DNA of 64,000 nt from Paenibacillus sp. RC334. Lineage in GTDB: Bacteria > Bacillota > Bacilli > Paenibacillales > Paenibacillaceae. The notes under the pieces were generated by a model. That model saw nothing but the letters and a program-made list of their open reading frames with translations, was not told where the DNA came from and ran no database searches. Of the stretch, positions 28,609 through 37,065 are shown one piece after another. Position numbers and translations under genes: made by a program. How positions within the stretch are numbered: position 1 is the first letter of the stretch; each line of letters opens with the position of its first letter. Location: positions 3,844,001 to 3,908,000 of the forward strand of contig NZ_CP125370.1 in NCBI RefSeq assembly GCF_030034735.1, read 5' to 3'.

Positions 28609-28980
28609 TCACTTACGTAATTCTAATGTTTTCAAGTCAATAATAAAATTTTGTTGTTTCAGAATATCCAATCCGAGGAGTCCTTTATGATCTTTAGGCA
28701 ATATACCTACATCTATTTCTATATTTTGAATGCTGTTTGTACCTATTTCAATCCTGTCCATAATTTTTGTGTAGAAAGGAATACTTCCTCCGATCCCGTA
28801 TGCTTCATATATTGAATCCCCTGTTTCGTAAGTCACACCGATTTCCTCTAAAATATCAGGACTAATTATAGTATGTGAAGATCCTGTATCTATAATTACA
28901 TCATCTATTCTCAATGCTCTTCCTCTAAATGTAATGGTAAGTGACGTTGTAATTAACTGACCATCATAGTTAATTTTCAT
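28609..28980 (-). CDS. Cassette gene, retropepsin-like aspartic protease (copy 2)
   Basis: 123 residues, paralogue of 17303-17677. Catalytic motif 'VIIDTGSSHTIISPDILEE', flap region 'EAYGIGGSIPFYTK', C-terminal 'HKGLLGLDILKQQNFIIDLK'. The classical ILG-type motif is present as LLGLD. The start overlaps the end of the partner gene by 11 bp. Presence of the same two-gene unit in two distant cassettes shows that the pair travels as a module. Confidence 0.87.
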   Translation of the reverse strand: MKINYDGQLITTSLTITFRGRALRIDDVIIDTGSSHTIISPDILEEIGVTYETGDSIYEAYGIGGSIPFYTKIMDRIEIGTNSIQNIEIDVGILPKDHKGLLGLDILKQQNFIIDLKTLELRK

Positions 28981-29227
28981 TAGTATTACGTCTCACTCTC
29001 ATTAATGGATCTCTGCGGAGGTGGATCACAAAGTCTTTATTTGATGTATGGTACACTATGTTCCCAGGCTTTACTTGAAAAAACTCTTTATTCGCATCTT
29101 GTTCTGATATTGTGCGAATCGGTGCAACTTCATCTACTATTTTTTTGTTATCTTCCTCATGATAATTAATTATAGAAACCAGAACAAATTGGTCAGGGAA
29201 CAGTTCTCTAACTTCTTGCCATTTCAT
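28970..29227 (-). CDS. Cassette gene, partner of the retropepsin-like protease (copy 2)
   Basis: 85 residues (MKWQEVRELFPDQFVLVSII), homologous along its length to the 17678-17920 product. Shared positions include KWQEV, FP.QFV, the acidic middle (EEDNKKIVDEVAPI) and 'IVYHTSNKDFVIHLRR'. GGAGGTAG precedes the ATG. The 11 bp overlap with the protease gene implies coupled translation and probably a physical interaction between the products (inference). Confidence 0.8.
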   Translation of the reverse strand: MKWQEVRELFPDQFVLVSIINYHEEDNKKIVDEVAPIRTISEQDANKEFFQVKPGNIVYHTSNKDFVIHLRRDPLMRVRRNTNEN

Positions 29228-29294
29228 GTGTTCTACCTCCTACAAATTCGTCCTAATTCTTCTTTTTATCATTTTAACATATGCCGCCGATTTC

Positions 29295-29461
29295 ATATAA
29301 CGTTCCTGTATTCACGACGTTCAACGGCTTAAGGATCGAAGGTCCGGGTGGCTCTGCCACTTAGCCGGTTGTTGTGTCCGGTGATTCCGCTCCCCCGAAA
29401 CGCCCTTCTGGACCAAGGGCCTGGCTTGTCCCGGTCCGATGCGTTGAATGCGATGTTAGGC
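29295..29461 (-). repeat. attC site 7 (long type)
   Basis: Cores ATATAAC (29295) and GTTAGGC (29455). Near-duplicate of site 3 (ATTCACGACGTTC, GGCTTAAGGA, CTCTGCCACTTAGCCGG). 167 bp. Confidence 0.92.
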
Positions 29462-29494
29462 GAGGTAGTTGCCTTCATTGAGCTACTATCATAG

Positions 29495-30043
29495 TCATTC
29501 TTCAAAATGTTTGTAGCGAACATAAAACTCTTTGAAAATATCAAAAAAAATCTTTCGAAGATCCCCTAAATGCTGCTTACCCTTTATTTCTAAGTCTATC
29601 TGGGAGCCCTTAAAGTAAATGATCTTTACCCCTTCATCCTCCATATCAATGTATGTTATTATTGAATTCATTTCCTTACTAAGTTCTATAAACCATCTAT
29701 TTATCGATACAGAATCTCTAAATAACAAACTCATGTCACTAGTGGCTGCAGTTAAAGACACTTCAACCTCATCATTTTGTCCCTCAATTTCCGTGATAGA
29801 AATATAAATGCAACCAATTCTGGCTTTACCATCAGGTTTTATGTGCGTTGATATTTCTAATTTGTCATAATGAGGATTCCAACCATAACCACCCTCAAGA
29901 TACTTTAATATAAATGAATCCACATCGAAATGAATACACGCACAATTACCATAGTCTATAGAACCATGTTTCCTAATATATTCATACAGATCTTCTTTTT
30001 CATTTTTATTCATAACTATTTTAAAACTATAATCAAGCCCCAT
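29495..30043 (-). CDS. Cassette gene, hypothetical 182-residue protein
   Basis: Starts at the ATG at 30043 (MGLDYSFKIVMNKNEKEDLY) behind GAGGTG; a second ATG nine bases upstream overlaps the ribosome binding site. Soluble alpha/beta protein with 'NCACIHFDVDSFILKYLEGG' and 'RIGCIYISITEIEGQNDEVE'. The plan of alternating beta strands and a C-terminal basic helix ('LRKIFFDIFKEFYVRYKH') recalls uncharacterised Bacillus proteins that open with 'GLDYSF'. No function is claimed. Confidence 0.75.
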   Translation of the reverse strand: MGLDYSFKIVMNKNEKEDLYEYIRKHGSIDYGNCACIHFDVDSFILKYLEGGYGWNPHYDKLEISTHIKPDGKARIGCIYISITEIEGQNDEVEVSLTAATSDMSLLFRDSVSINRWFIELSKEMNSIITYIDMEDEGVKIIYFKGSQIDLEIKGKQHLGDLRKIFFDIFKEFYVRYKHFEE

Positions 30044-30083
30044 TGAATTCACCTCACGAATTAATATTTATTGCAACTATTTC

Positions 30084-30219
30084 ACCTAACGTTGTTGTAT
30101 TCGCGACGTCCATTCCCCTTAGATAGCTCTTATCTTAGGGGAATGGATGTATGCTTCCTCGAAATTTCCTCGGGCAGATCAAGGGCCGCAAGGCCCGCAG
30201 CGCGAATATTTTGTTAGAC
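30084..30219 (-). repeat. attC site 8 (TTAGATAG type)
   Basis: Cores ACCTAAC (30084) and GTTAGAC (30213), both perfect matches to the integron core consensus. Arms ATTCGCGACGTCC and GCGCGAATATT; side hairpin CATTCCCCTTAGATAG..TAGGGGAATG. 136 bp. Confidence 0.93.
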
Positions 30220-30250
30220 GATGTTATTGCCTTCCTTGTACTTTCCATCA

Positions 30251-31760
30251 TTATTCTTTTATTTGTTTTATTATTGTTGGTATTTCTTTGTAAGAATCAT
30301 ACCAAATAATATTTAGACCTAGTTCCTTATAATAATCCTCTTGTAATTCTTGGTTGGCAGTATCGAATTTTTCTATACTCGATACGTTGACGTTTGTTTC
30401 AATATCTAATTTGTTAACATACGCTTCACGCTTCATTAAAGCAAAATGTTTACAAAAATCACCTTCCTGCTTTCTTACAGCGATATCAAGTAACCTTCTT
30501 AAATTGGGATCGGTCATAGATAACCCAATTAATAAACAGGTATTTTCTCTCAAATAATTTAATTGAACTAAATTTGACCAGTTATATGGATCAAGCATTA
30601 AGTTATGATATCCTTCTTCAGAAAAGACAAGTAAAGACTTAGATAAATTATCATATTCATTAGAGTTTCGCGGTAAAAATCCATGTACATGATATATACC
30701 AAGCTCGCTTGATGATGGCAAATCAGATTCCCTAAAGACTGATTTAAATCTAATTCTATAATTCTTCAAGTTATATTCTAAGAGATCATCAAAATTATAT
30801 GTAACAACTCCTCTAACACCGACACCATCTCTTACAGGTAGGCACAATTGGGATATTTCATTTAGTATGTCTGACGTATCAATACAATTCTTATATAAGA
30901 TCTCTGTCAGTATTTGATTGAATATATTTTCAAGTCCTTTTCGAATATATCTCGCCATTAGCAAAGGAGAATTCCCATTGAATTCCTTTAAGTTCTTTAC
31001 GATGAAATTTCGCTCTAATTCACTTAGATTGATATCATACTCACCAAGTTTGTTACCGATCAAATTAACTAAAAGATCACTAACCAAATTATCCCATGAT
31101 GGTATTTTGGCATCCATTGATACTCCCGCACCTAAAAACAATACTAAATCATCATCGTCATATGCCTTCTTTAATTGTTCAATGCTTGTCCTTTGTTTTC
31201 TTTTCCAATCATCATTGTTTTTCTTTACGCTTTCAGAAATTTTAGTGTCAATTAATAGTTCAGAAATATTTTCATACGTTTCAAAGACCAGTTGAGGATA
31301 TAAATTTAATATCTTAGTTAAATCATTTATATCCCACAATTCAAATTTAATATTATAGTTGTTAATAAATTGATCCGAAAATTTCATTCGGTCTGTTTCA
31401 TCAAGTTCCAGAGTGATAATGAAAATTATATTTCTAACTTGTAAGTTACTTTTAACAATCCTATTAATTAATTTTTCGAAATTCTTATCTATAAATAATT
31501 TAAATAAGGAGTTCCTACTTCTATAAAACTTGATCTCAAAAATTGTAGGGCCTTCAAAATCATCAAAGCCTTGAGGTGCAAATCCATCAAACTCAGAATA
31601 ATAAAATTCATTTTTTAATTGAAAATTTGACACTAGTTCTTTGTTTTGATCCTGTAATATCTATTTAAAATTTTTAGAATTAATGTTTCTAACATTGAGT
31701 AAGACTTTCGTGGGTTATTCTCTTCCAGTAAAGATTCAAATATTTTTTTGAATTCCATCT
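30251..31760 (-). pseudogene. Cassette gene, restriction-nuclease-like plus SIR2-like defence protein, apparent frameshift
   Basis: The main frame (30251-31633, 460 aa) contains an N-terminal nuclease-like region 'GFAPQGFDDFEGPTIFEIKFYRS' (PD-(D/E)xK style: D...E-x-K) and a SIR2-like domain: 'DDLVLFLGAGVSMDAKIPSW', 'VVTYNFDDLLEY', 'YHVHGFLPRNS', 'LLIGLSMTDPNLRRLLD'. Upstream, a second frame begins with ATG at 31760 after AGAGGAG and encodes MEFKKIFESLLEENNPRKSY..LKILNRY; it connects to the main frame by a 1-nt shift near 31663, giving '..ILNRYLQDQNKELVSNFQLKNEF'. SIR2-like domains deplete NAD in many anti-phage systems. If the shift is real the gene is broken or starts at the GTG at 31633. 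Confidence 0.82.
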
Positions 31761-31789
31761 TTTAAATGTCTCCTCTTTGCAATAATTTC

Positions 31790-31885
31790 GTCTAACGTTC
31801 CTGTATTCACGACCCAGCGTATGCTGGGTGTCCGGCGAATGCCGTATCAAGGACGAATGTCCGCAGCGTGAATATTATGTTAGGC
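31790..31885 (-). repeat. attC site 9 (compact type)
   Basis: Cores GTCTAAC (31790) and GTTAGGC (31879), perfect consensus. Arms GTATTCACGACCC and GCGTGAATATTAT; hairpin CCAGCGTATGCTGG. 96 bp. Confidence 0.93.
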
Positions 31886-31910
31886 GATGGTCGAGAGCTC
31901 TTCGATTTAC

Positions 31911-32834
31911 TCAAAGTCTCTTTACAAACTCATCCGACAGTCCACGATAATCTCTACCTTTACCTGATGGAGAATGGCCACGTGTAATTATTTCGAATGC
32001 ACTATAAACTTTGTTGTCACTGAAGTTGATTTGTTTGAAGTTCTCTCTAAGTGTGAAAATCAACGAACACTCTCGTCCACCTATATCATTATGAGTATAT
32101 GTATCATCCGTAAATACGACAGAGATAAAATATTCAATATCTGTTTCCTCAATCGATTCTTCTTCCTCAATTTTATATAAAAAATCATCTGTGATATCTA
32201 CTGTATAATCATCGCTTGTAAAACCATACTTACTTTGAAGTTTTAGATCTTGCAAAAGATTATTAATTTTTTCTTCTATTTGAGAATGAAATTTTGAAGA
32301 CTCAAATATTAGATATGAACCTACTTCGTTTATTGGAATAAATTCGCTAGGATCATGTAATGATATGTTACTTTTAATTACCTCAATCAGTTTTTTTCTT
32401 TCCTCTGCTTTACTTTTCCCTTCCATACAATAGCAAAGTGGCCTCCTAAATTTTATATCAAAAGGGAGGTCGGAATAGTCTCCAAAATCTGTGTTAAAAA
32501 TGCAAATGATCTTATCCCATCCTAATACTTTTGCTGCATATCCCAATTCGATTAAAACATTTGGATTTGGTGTTTTTCGTTTGTTGTAGTCAGAATTGAT
32601 AATACTAACATCAGCAATAAATAATTTTGATTTCTCAATTTTAGTGAAAATTGAATCAACAATATGCGGGGTTCCTGGCTCATCCATAGTATCTTTATCT
32701 ATTCTAAACTCAATGTCGAATTGTTCAGATAGATTTAATTCTTTGATTGCACTCTCGATACAAGTTCCCAAAAAACTTCGATTGGTATTATTAGGTAAAT
32801 CTGACTACCAAGAATAAAAAATATGATTTTTCAT
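31911..32834 (-). pseudogene. Cassette gene, TIR-like (CAP12/Pycsar-type) effector with an in-frame TAG
   Basis: From the ATG at 32834 the frame reads MKNHIFYSW-TAG-SDLPNNTNRSFLGTCIESAIKEL and then stays open to 31911 (307 codons in all). The family normally has 'SWQSDLPN.TNR' here, so the TAG most simply replaces CAG. The TIR-like fold continues with 'VDSIFTKIEKSKLFIADVSI', 'PNPNVLIELGYAAKVLGWDKI' (the catalytic Glu lies in IELGYA) and 'LPFDIKFRRPLCY'. A C-terminal ~150-residue region may be the sensor. Such proteins cleave NAD when activated. It is inactive unless the amber codon is read through or the downstream ATG is used, which would lose the first strand. Confidence 0.8.
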
Positions 32835-32891
32835 TTTGTATAAATCCTTTCACTTTTACTTGTTTAATTTGACCAGCCTTTCTCGACTTTC

Positions 32892-33007
32892 GCCTAACGT
32901 TTCTGTATTCATGAACCCCGAAGGGGTTGTCTGCTGAAATACCTCTTTGAAATGCATCCCGCAGACCAAGGCTCCAAAGGAGCCGCTGCTTGAATATTAT
33001 GTTAGGT
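32892..33007 (-). repeat. attC site 10 (short type)
   Basis: Cores GCCTAAC (32892) and GTTAGGT (33001), perfect consensus. Arms GTATTCATGAACC and GCTTGAATATTATG; side hairpins CCCCGAAGGGG and GGCTCCaaaGGAGCC; inner GTCTGC/GCAGAC stem. 116 bp. Confidence 0.95.
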
Positions 33008-33657
33008 GATGTCTGTGTCTTCCTCAAAAAACCTTTCAACTAAACTCCCGTATTCCTCTCTAACTTTTAAATAGCAATTATCAACCATTCTATACATGAA
33101 ATCAAAAGGTATATATGTAGTAAACCATCCTTCATTCCCTTCTTCTATATTCCAGGTATACGAGAGATAAGGCTCTGAAAGTTCACTTCCCGCTTCTATC
33201 AGGTTATTATAACCATGCACTGCCGAGTTTCTTAAACTATAAATCAAGTTAAACAATGTAATCTTCTGAAAATATTCTTTGTGTTCTAAATCAACATTAT
33301 CCAAACTGAAAAATGATGATATCGGAAGTTCTACTCCATTTCGAGTTCTTCCTCTATCTTGTCATAATATTTTTGGTATTCATCCTTACTTATTCTGCCT
33401 TTTGAGAAATCATTAATGAACCTGTCAACTTGAATATATTTTAATGTGTCTTGAAAATGTGAATAGTGTTGCAAAAAGTATCTAAAGTTTGATCCATTAA
33501 ATCTTGCATTGTTTGAAGAGTATGGCTTTTCCACGAAATTACTTAAGAAATCAAGATAAACAAATATTAGTATGCAGGCTTCATCATAATGTTTTGACCC
33601 AATTTCGATTATGTTTTTAAGTTTTTCATCAAAGGTGTCAAAATAGCTATATGTCAT
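33002..33657 (-). pseudogene. Cassette gene, HEPN-like protein split by an apparent frameshift
   Basis: Two consecutive frames: 33331-33657 (ATG at 33657, MTYSYFDTFDEKLKNIIEIG) and 33002-33304 (MDNVDLEHKEYFQKITLFNL). The second frame is open 5' of its ATG and past the stop of the first, reading 'NGVELPISSFFSLDNVDLE', so a 1-nt shift around 33345-33365 would give a single ~215-residue protein. It contains 'YSLRNSAVHGYNNLIEAG', matching the HEPN R-x4-H ribonuclease-type motif. The reading end overlaps the attC core. Alternatively they are two separate proteins, but the seamless open frame argues against it. Confidence 0.68.
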
Positions 33658-33687
33658 TAATAACCGTCCCCTCCATACACAGATTTC

Positions 33688-33803
33688 ACTTAACGTTTTG
33701 TATTTATGAATCCCGTAAGGGGTTGTCTGCTGAAATCCCTCTTCGAAATCCATCCCCCTGACCCAGGCTCCAAAGGAGCCGCAGCTTGAATATTATGTTA
33801 TAT
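33688..33803 (-). repeat. attC site 11 (short type)
   Basis: Cores ACTTAAC (33688) and GTTATAT (33797). Arms GTATTTATGAATC and GCTTGAATATTATG. 116 bp. Confidence 0.93.
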
Positions 33804-33828
33804 GAAGGTTGCAACTTCCTCGAGATCT

Positions 33829-34488
33829 CTAACTAAAATGCCCTTGCATAAAAAGCCTTACCCAGCCAATAAACGCTCTTACATCATCTTGTGTAAATTC
33901 ACTCCAATTACCGTGAGCCGCTTTATTTCTTAAATCAGCAAATGCGGTTATTTGTTTTTGCGTTAATTTATTGTATATACCTTCCTTTGCCAAATCAGCA
34001 TTCATTTTATCTAATTTTGGTTTGGCATCAATCTCAATTTGATGACGATCACATAGTTTCCTTAACCCATCTTCTAATATGCAGCCAGTAATAACTGCAG
34101 CAGGTTGAAAGTATCCCGCTTCTAATAAATACTCGGACTGCTCAAGAAAATCATCAAACACTTCAGCTTCTATTATTGTTTTCAAGTCAAACAGGAAATC
34201 ATGTTCAAAATCATCTTTTGCTGCTTTCAAAATACCAAGGATTCTAACCGCTGGAGAGTATGTAATCTTTTCCGCAATTTTATTGATATTTTTTAAGTGA
34301 ACGCTATCTTTTCCGAATACTCGTTCTATTAAATTTTGAGTACTTGTTACCCATTGAGAAGCTATTTCCGCATCCACTCTATCATCACCAATAACGTTTG
34401 ATCCAGGACTTTTTCGAGTATTCATTACTTGTTGTCCTAAGTTTAATAACTCTTCAAATCTTTTAACTATTTTTTCATTTACTGTCAT
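33829..34488 (-). CDS. Cassette gene, DUF4145/HEPN-like protein
   Basis: 219 residues, almost entirely helical. The middle 'GYFQPAAVITGCILEDGLRKLC' and C-terminal 'FADLRNKAAHGNWSEFTQDDV' have the layout of DUF4145-type HEPN domains, with the R-N-x-x-x-H motif (RNKAAH) intact. The N-terminal half ('STQNLIERVFGKDSVHLKNI') resembles the leader region seen with abortive-infection HEPN proteins. A role in phage defence or RNA cleavage is inference. ATG at 34488 after GGAGATG. Confidence 0.8.
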   Translation of the reverse strand: MTVNEKIVKRFEELLNLGQQVMNTRKSPGSNVIGDDRVDAEIASQWVTSTQNLIERVFGKDSVHLKNINKIAEKITYSPAVRILGILKAAKDDFEHDFLFDLKTIIEAEVFDDFLEQSEYLLEAGYFQPAAVITGCILEDGLRKLCDRHQIEIDAKPKLDKMNADLAKEGIYNKLTQKQITAFADLRNKAAHGNWSEFTQDDVRAFIGWVRLFMQGHFS

Positions 34489-34524
34489 CTTTTCATCTCC
34501 AGTATTTGGTTTAATGCAACTTTC

Positions 34525-34689
34525 ATATAACGTTCCTGTATTCCTGAACCCCGAAAGGCTTAAAGAAGCGTAAGCGACCGGATCCGGCGGACTTAGCCTC
34601 GCAGGGTTGTCTGTCTGAGTTCACTTCCTTGTATTAGCTGCTGGCAGACCAAGGGCCGTATGGCCCACTGCTTGAATACATTGTTATAC
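34525..34689 (-). repeat. attC site 12 (long type)
   Basis: Cores ATATAAC (34525) and GTTATAC (34683). Arms GTATTCCTGAACC and GCTTGAATACATT; contains GGCTTAAAGAAGC, GGACTTAGCCTCGCAGG and GGGCCgtatGGCCC. 165 bp. Confidence 0.92.
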
Positions 34690-35277
34690 GCCGTGTTTCT
34701 CTTCGTCGATATACCCTTCAATTGTCTCTTTAGATCTTCTAACTTTTCCACTTGTTCTATCGAATTGAATAGTGATAATATCGTCTTTTACTATATCATC
34801 TATCATTTCAACAATAATTCCATAATCTATATGATAAAGATGTTTATCTTTATCAAAATCAGAATTTATAAATACTCCAGTATATTCCATTCCATTTTCT
34901 TCATCAAACGTTGGAAAGAAAATAAAACTATGTATAAATGAATTGCACATTTGTTTAATTGTAAGTGAACTGTTTGAACAATTCATTAAATCGTAGAATT
35001 CACCGTAATCAATAAGATTTAGAAAATCTATTTTTTTCTCAGTTTGTATTCTTTGATATTTTCCACACTTGTAATTTTTCAAAAGTAATTCATCACTTAA
35101 TTTTCCGTTTTCAACAAGTTTTCTAATAATAAAACTGCAAAGAAAATGAAACTTCTCAAGCCCCATTACAAAGTGTTCAGTATCATATTTTGAGAATTTT
35201 ATTTGTTTGAGATATTTTTTGAAATTTCTCAATTCCTTAATTAATTCCGCTTTCCAAATGTGGGAGTTCCAAATCAT
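34684..35277 (-). CDS. Cassette gene, hypothetical 197-residue protein
   Basis: MIWNSHIWKAELIKELRNFK... with a helical, basic N-terminal half and a C-terminal beta-rich half ('YTGVFINSDFDKDKHLYHID'). The motif 'LTIKQMCNSFIHSFIFFP' resembles a conserved 'CN.FIHS..F' segment of uncharacterised cassette proteins. The stop codon lies inside the R'' core of attC 12, a compactness typical of integron cassettes. The ATG follows AAAGGAGATTGTG. Function unknown. Confidence 0.75.
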   Translation of the reverse strand: MIWNSHIWKAELIKELRNFKKYLKQIKFSKYDTEHFVMGLEKFHFLCSFIIRKLVENGKLSDELLLKNYKCGKYQRIQTEKKIDFLNLIDYGEFYDLMNCSNSSLTIKQMCNSFIHSFIFFPTFDEENGMEYTGVFINSDFDKDKHLYHIDYGIIVEMIDDIVKDDIITIQFDRTSGKVRRSKETIEGYIDEEKHGV

Positions 35278-35314
35278 CTCACAATCTCCTTTATTAATTT
35301 TTTAGAAACATGGC

Positions 35315-35430
35315 GTATAACGTTCCTGTATTCATGAACCCCGAAGGGGTTGTCTGTTGAAATGCTTCCCTGAAATCCTTCTCGCAGACCAAGGCTCCAA
35401 AGGAGCCGCTGTTTGAATATTATGTTATAC
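35315..35430 (-). repeat. attC site 13 (short type)
   Basis: Cores GTATAAC (35315) and GTTATAC (35424). Arms GTATTCATGAACC and GTTTGAATATTATG. Hairpins CCCCGAAGGGG and GGCTCCaaaGGAGCC. 116 bp. Confidence 0.95.
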
Positions 35431-35459
35431 GACGGAATCGCTTCTCGAATCTGCCTTCA

Positions 35460-35684
35460 CTATTGGTTTTCTTCAGGAACATATTCAATCAAATCCGATA
35501 ATTTGCATTTAAATGTATCGCATAGCTTGAACAAGGTTTCCAGCTTTGTTGTTTCTATATTCGTTTCCCTATACAGCTTGTTGATTGAATTCCGACTTAA
35601 TCCCGATTTCGCCATCAATTCTGTTATATCATCTATTCGATGTTCTGCCATGAGTTCTCTTATATTGCACTTGATTACGGTCAT
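35460..35684 (-). CDS. Cassette gene, XRE-family repressor (module A)
   Basis: A 74-residue protein consisting of one Cro/C1 helix-turn-helix domain (MTVIKCNIRELMAEHRIDDI; recognition region 'LMAKSGLSRNSINKLYRETN', then 'LETLFKLCDTFKCKLSDLIEY'). It is divergent from the small gene at 35839-36126 within one cassette. Three similar 18 bp palindromic boxes in the gap (35748-35819) overlap the partner's promoter, so this is most likely an autoregulated repressor of that gene. A homologous module with diverged operators lies at 38106-38768. Confidence 0.9.
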   Translation of the reverse strand: MTVIKCNIRELMAEHRIDDITELMAKSGLSRNSINKLYRETNIETTKLETLFKLCDTFKCKLSDLIEYVPEENQ

Positions 35685-35747
35685 CTTTTCCCCTCCATAA
35701 TTCTATCTTAACTCCCATATCAGTAATCATCAACGAAAAGCAAAGAT

Positions 35748-35819
35748 TTAACTCTACAAAGTCAAATTTCCTCCTTGTGATTAACTTTACAAGGTTATAT
35801 AATAACTCTATAAAGTTAA
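35748..35819. promoter_or_regulatory. Three operator boxes and promoter between the XRE gene and its divergent partner
   Basis: Boxes O1 TTAACTCTACAAAGTCAA (35748), O2 TTAACTTTACAAGGTTAT (35781) and O3 ATAACTCTATAAAGTTAA (35802) share the pattern TAACTYTAYAAAGTTA. O2 and O3 are 21 bp apart, O1 and O2 33 bp, i.e. whole helical turns. The plus-strand promoter is TTGTGA (35775) - 17 bp - TATAAT (35798), covered by O2/O3. Confidence 0.8.
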
Positions 35820-35838
35820 TTACAAGGAGGAACAATAT

Positions 35839-36126
35839 ATGATTAATGCATTAGAATCTTTGACAGAGCCACTTATAAGAATACGTTTAGAATTACTCTT
35901 TGTTGAGCTTCTAGAGTACCATACGGAGTACAATCAGCTTTCTTCGGAGACAGATCGATACTTTAGAACGCTTCGCGAAGCGTTACCCGATCAACTTCAA
36001 CATACGGTTTTTCTGTACGAAGATGCTCAAATTTCTCTCCAATCCATCTTAGAAAGAAGCATCTACATACAAGGTTTCAAAGACGCTCTACAACTCTTTA
36101 GTGAATTGAAAAATTCTAGCATTTAG
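35839..36126 (+). CDS. Cassette gene, small helical protein controlled by XRE (module A)
   Basis: 95 residues, MINALESLTEPLIRIRLELL, predicted all-helical with a conserved end 'LERSIYIQGFKDALQLFSEL'. It shares about half of its residues with the 38469-38768 product (QFSSE/QLSSE, LYEDAQISLQSILERSIYIQGFKD). It resembles DUF6809-type small proteins of Firmicutes (tentative). Reads opposite to nearly all other cassette genes and has its own promoter and a strong ACAAGGAGGA ribosome binding site. A hairpin AGAGGATCATATGATCCTCTTTTT ends it at 36126-36148. Confidence 0.82.
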   Translation: MINALESLTEPLIRIRLELLFVELLEYHTEYNQLSSETDRYFRTLREALPDQLQHTVFLYEDAQISLQSILERSIYIQGFKDALQLFSELKNSSI

Positions 36127-36174
36127 AGGATCATATGATCCTCTTTTTCTATTTCTATTATTTCTGATTCTGTC

Positions 36175-36292
36175 GTATAACGTTCTTGTATTCATGAACC
36201 CCGTCAGGGGTTGTCTGCTGTAATTCCTCTACGAAACTCATCCAGCAGACCAAGGCTCCGTAAGGAACCGCAGCTTGAATATTATGTTATAT
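36175..36292 (-). repeat. attC site 14 (short type)
   Basis: Cores GTATAAC (36175) and GTTATAT (36286). Arms GTATTCATGAACC and GCTTGAATATTATG; hairpin CCCCGTCAGGGG. 118 bp. Confidence 0.95.
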
Positions 36293-36315
36293 GACGGAAC
36301 ATTGAATTGCCCACA

Positions 36316-36842
36316 TTATTCATCATCTGGTAACCACTCTAATAAACGAATTTCAGATCTAAACTTTCCTTCCAACTTATCTTCCTCATAATGATTAATA
36401 TAATCCAGGGCTCCCTCTAAAACTCCAATACTTAAAACCATGGATAAATTTGATGTTTCTTCTTTATTCGTTTTTATGCTTTTTTGCTTTTGTATTTGTA
36501 ACAATCTTTCTATCATTTCTTTAAAGCCTCTAAGAGATGTTTCATCTTTATATATAAATTCTCTATTGATATTTACTGTTTCCATTTCATTTTGATATCT
36601 TTTAATGATCTCGTTTCGATGTTGGTCTGCCATATTGGCAGCTCTTTGCACCGGTCCAAGTTCGTATTGTGTTCTCCATCTTACAAATAACTCCTTGGAT
36701 ATACCAAGTTCTTTTGAACCTTCCATTGATCAAGATTTCTATTCACTATCATCTCATACATTACTTCCTTTATTGTCTTTCCGTATACTTTTTCAATTCG
36801 TTCCTTATGTTCTTTGTTAGTAAGAACTTTATCATTAGACAT
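36316..36842 (-). pseudogene. Cassette gene, HTH protein split by a frameshift
   Basis: Frame 1 runs from the ATG at 36842 (MSNDKVLTNKEHKERIEKVY, after AAAGGAGTG) to 36681; frame 2 covers 36726-36316. Joined near 36726 by a 1-nt shift they read '..MIVNRNLDQ(W)EGSKELGISKELFVRWRTQYELG', a typical helix-turn-helix, followed by a long helical region and 'GVLEGALDYINHYEEDKLEG'. The whole would be ~175 residues. It is probably a DNA-binding regulatory or terminase-small-subunit-like protein; the family is uncertain. Confidence 0.75.
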
Positions 36843-36878
36843 TAATTTCACTCCTTTAAACATGTTCTCCGTGCTGTC

Positions 36879-37041
36879 ATATAACGTTTTTTGTTCACGA
36901 GCCCGAAAGCCTTAAGTGACCAACGGGAACGGGTCGTCAGACTTAGGCTTGCAGGGTTGTCTGGCTGATTCCGTTTCCTCGCTTCTTAACTTCTGCCGGA
37001 CCGAGGAGCGACAGCGACGATGCGTGAACATGGTGTTATGT
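36879..37041 (-). repeat. attC site 15 (long type)
   Basis: Cores ATATAAC (36879) and GTTATGT (37035). Arms TTGTTCACGAGCC and GCGTGAACATGGT (compensated relative to other sites). Contains AGCCTTAAGTGACC and ACTTAGGCTTGCAGG. 163 bp. Confidence 0.92.
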
Positions 37042-37065
37042 GATTTTCATGCCTTCTTCGAGATA

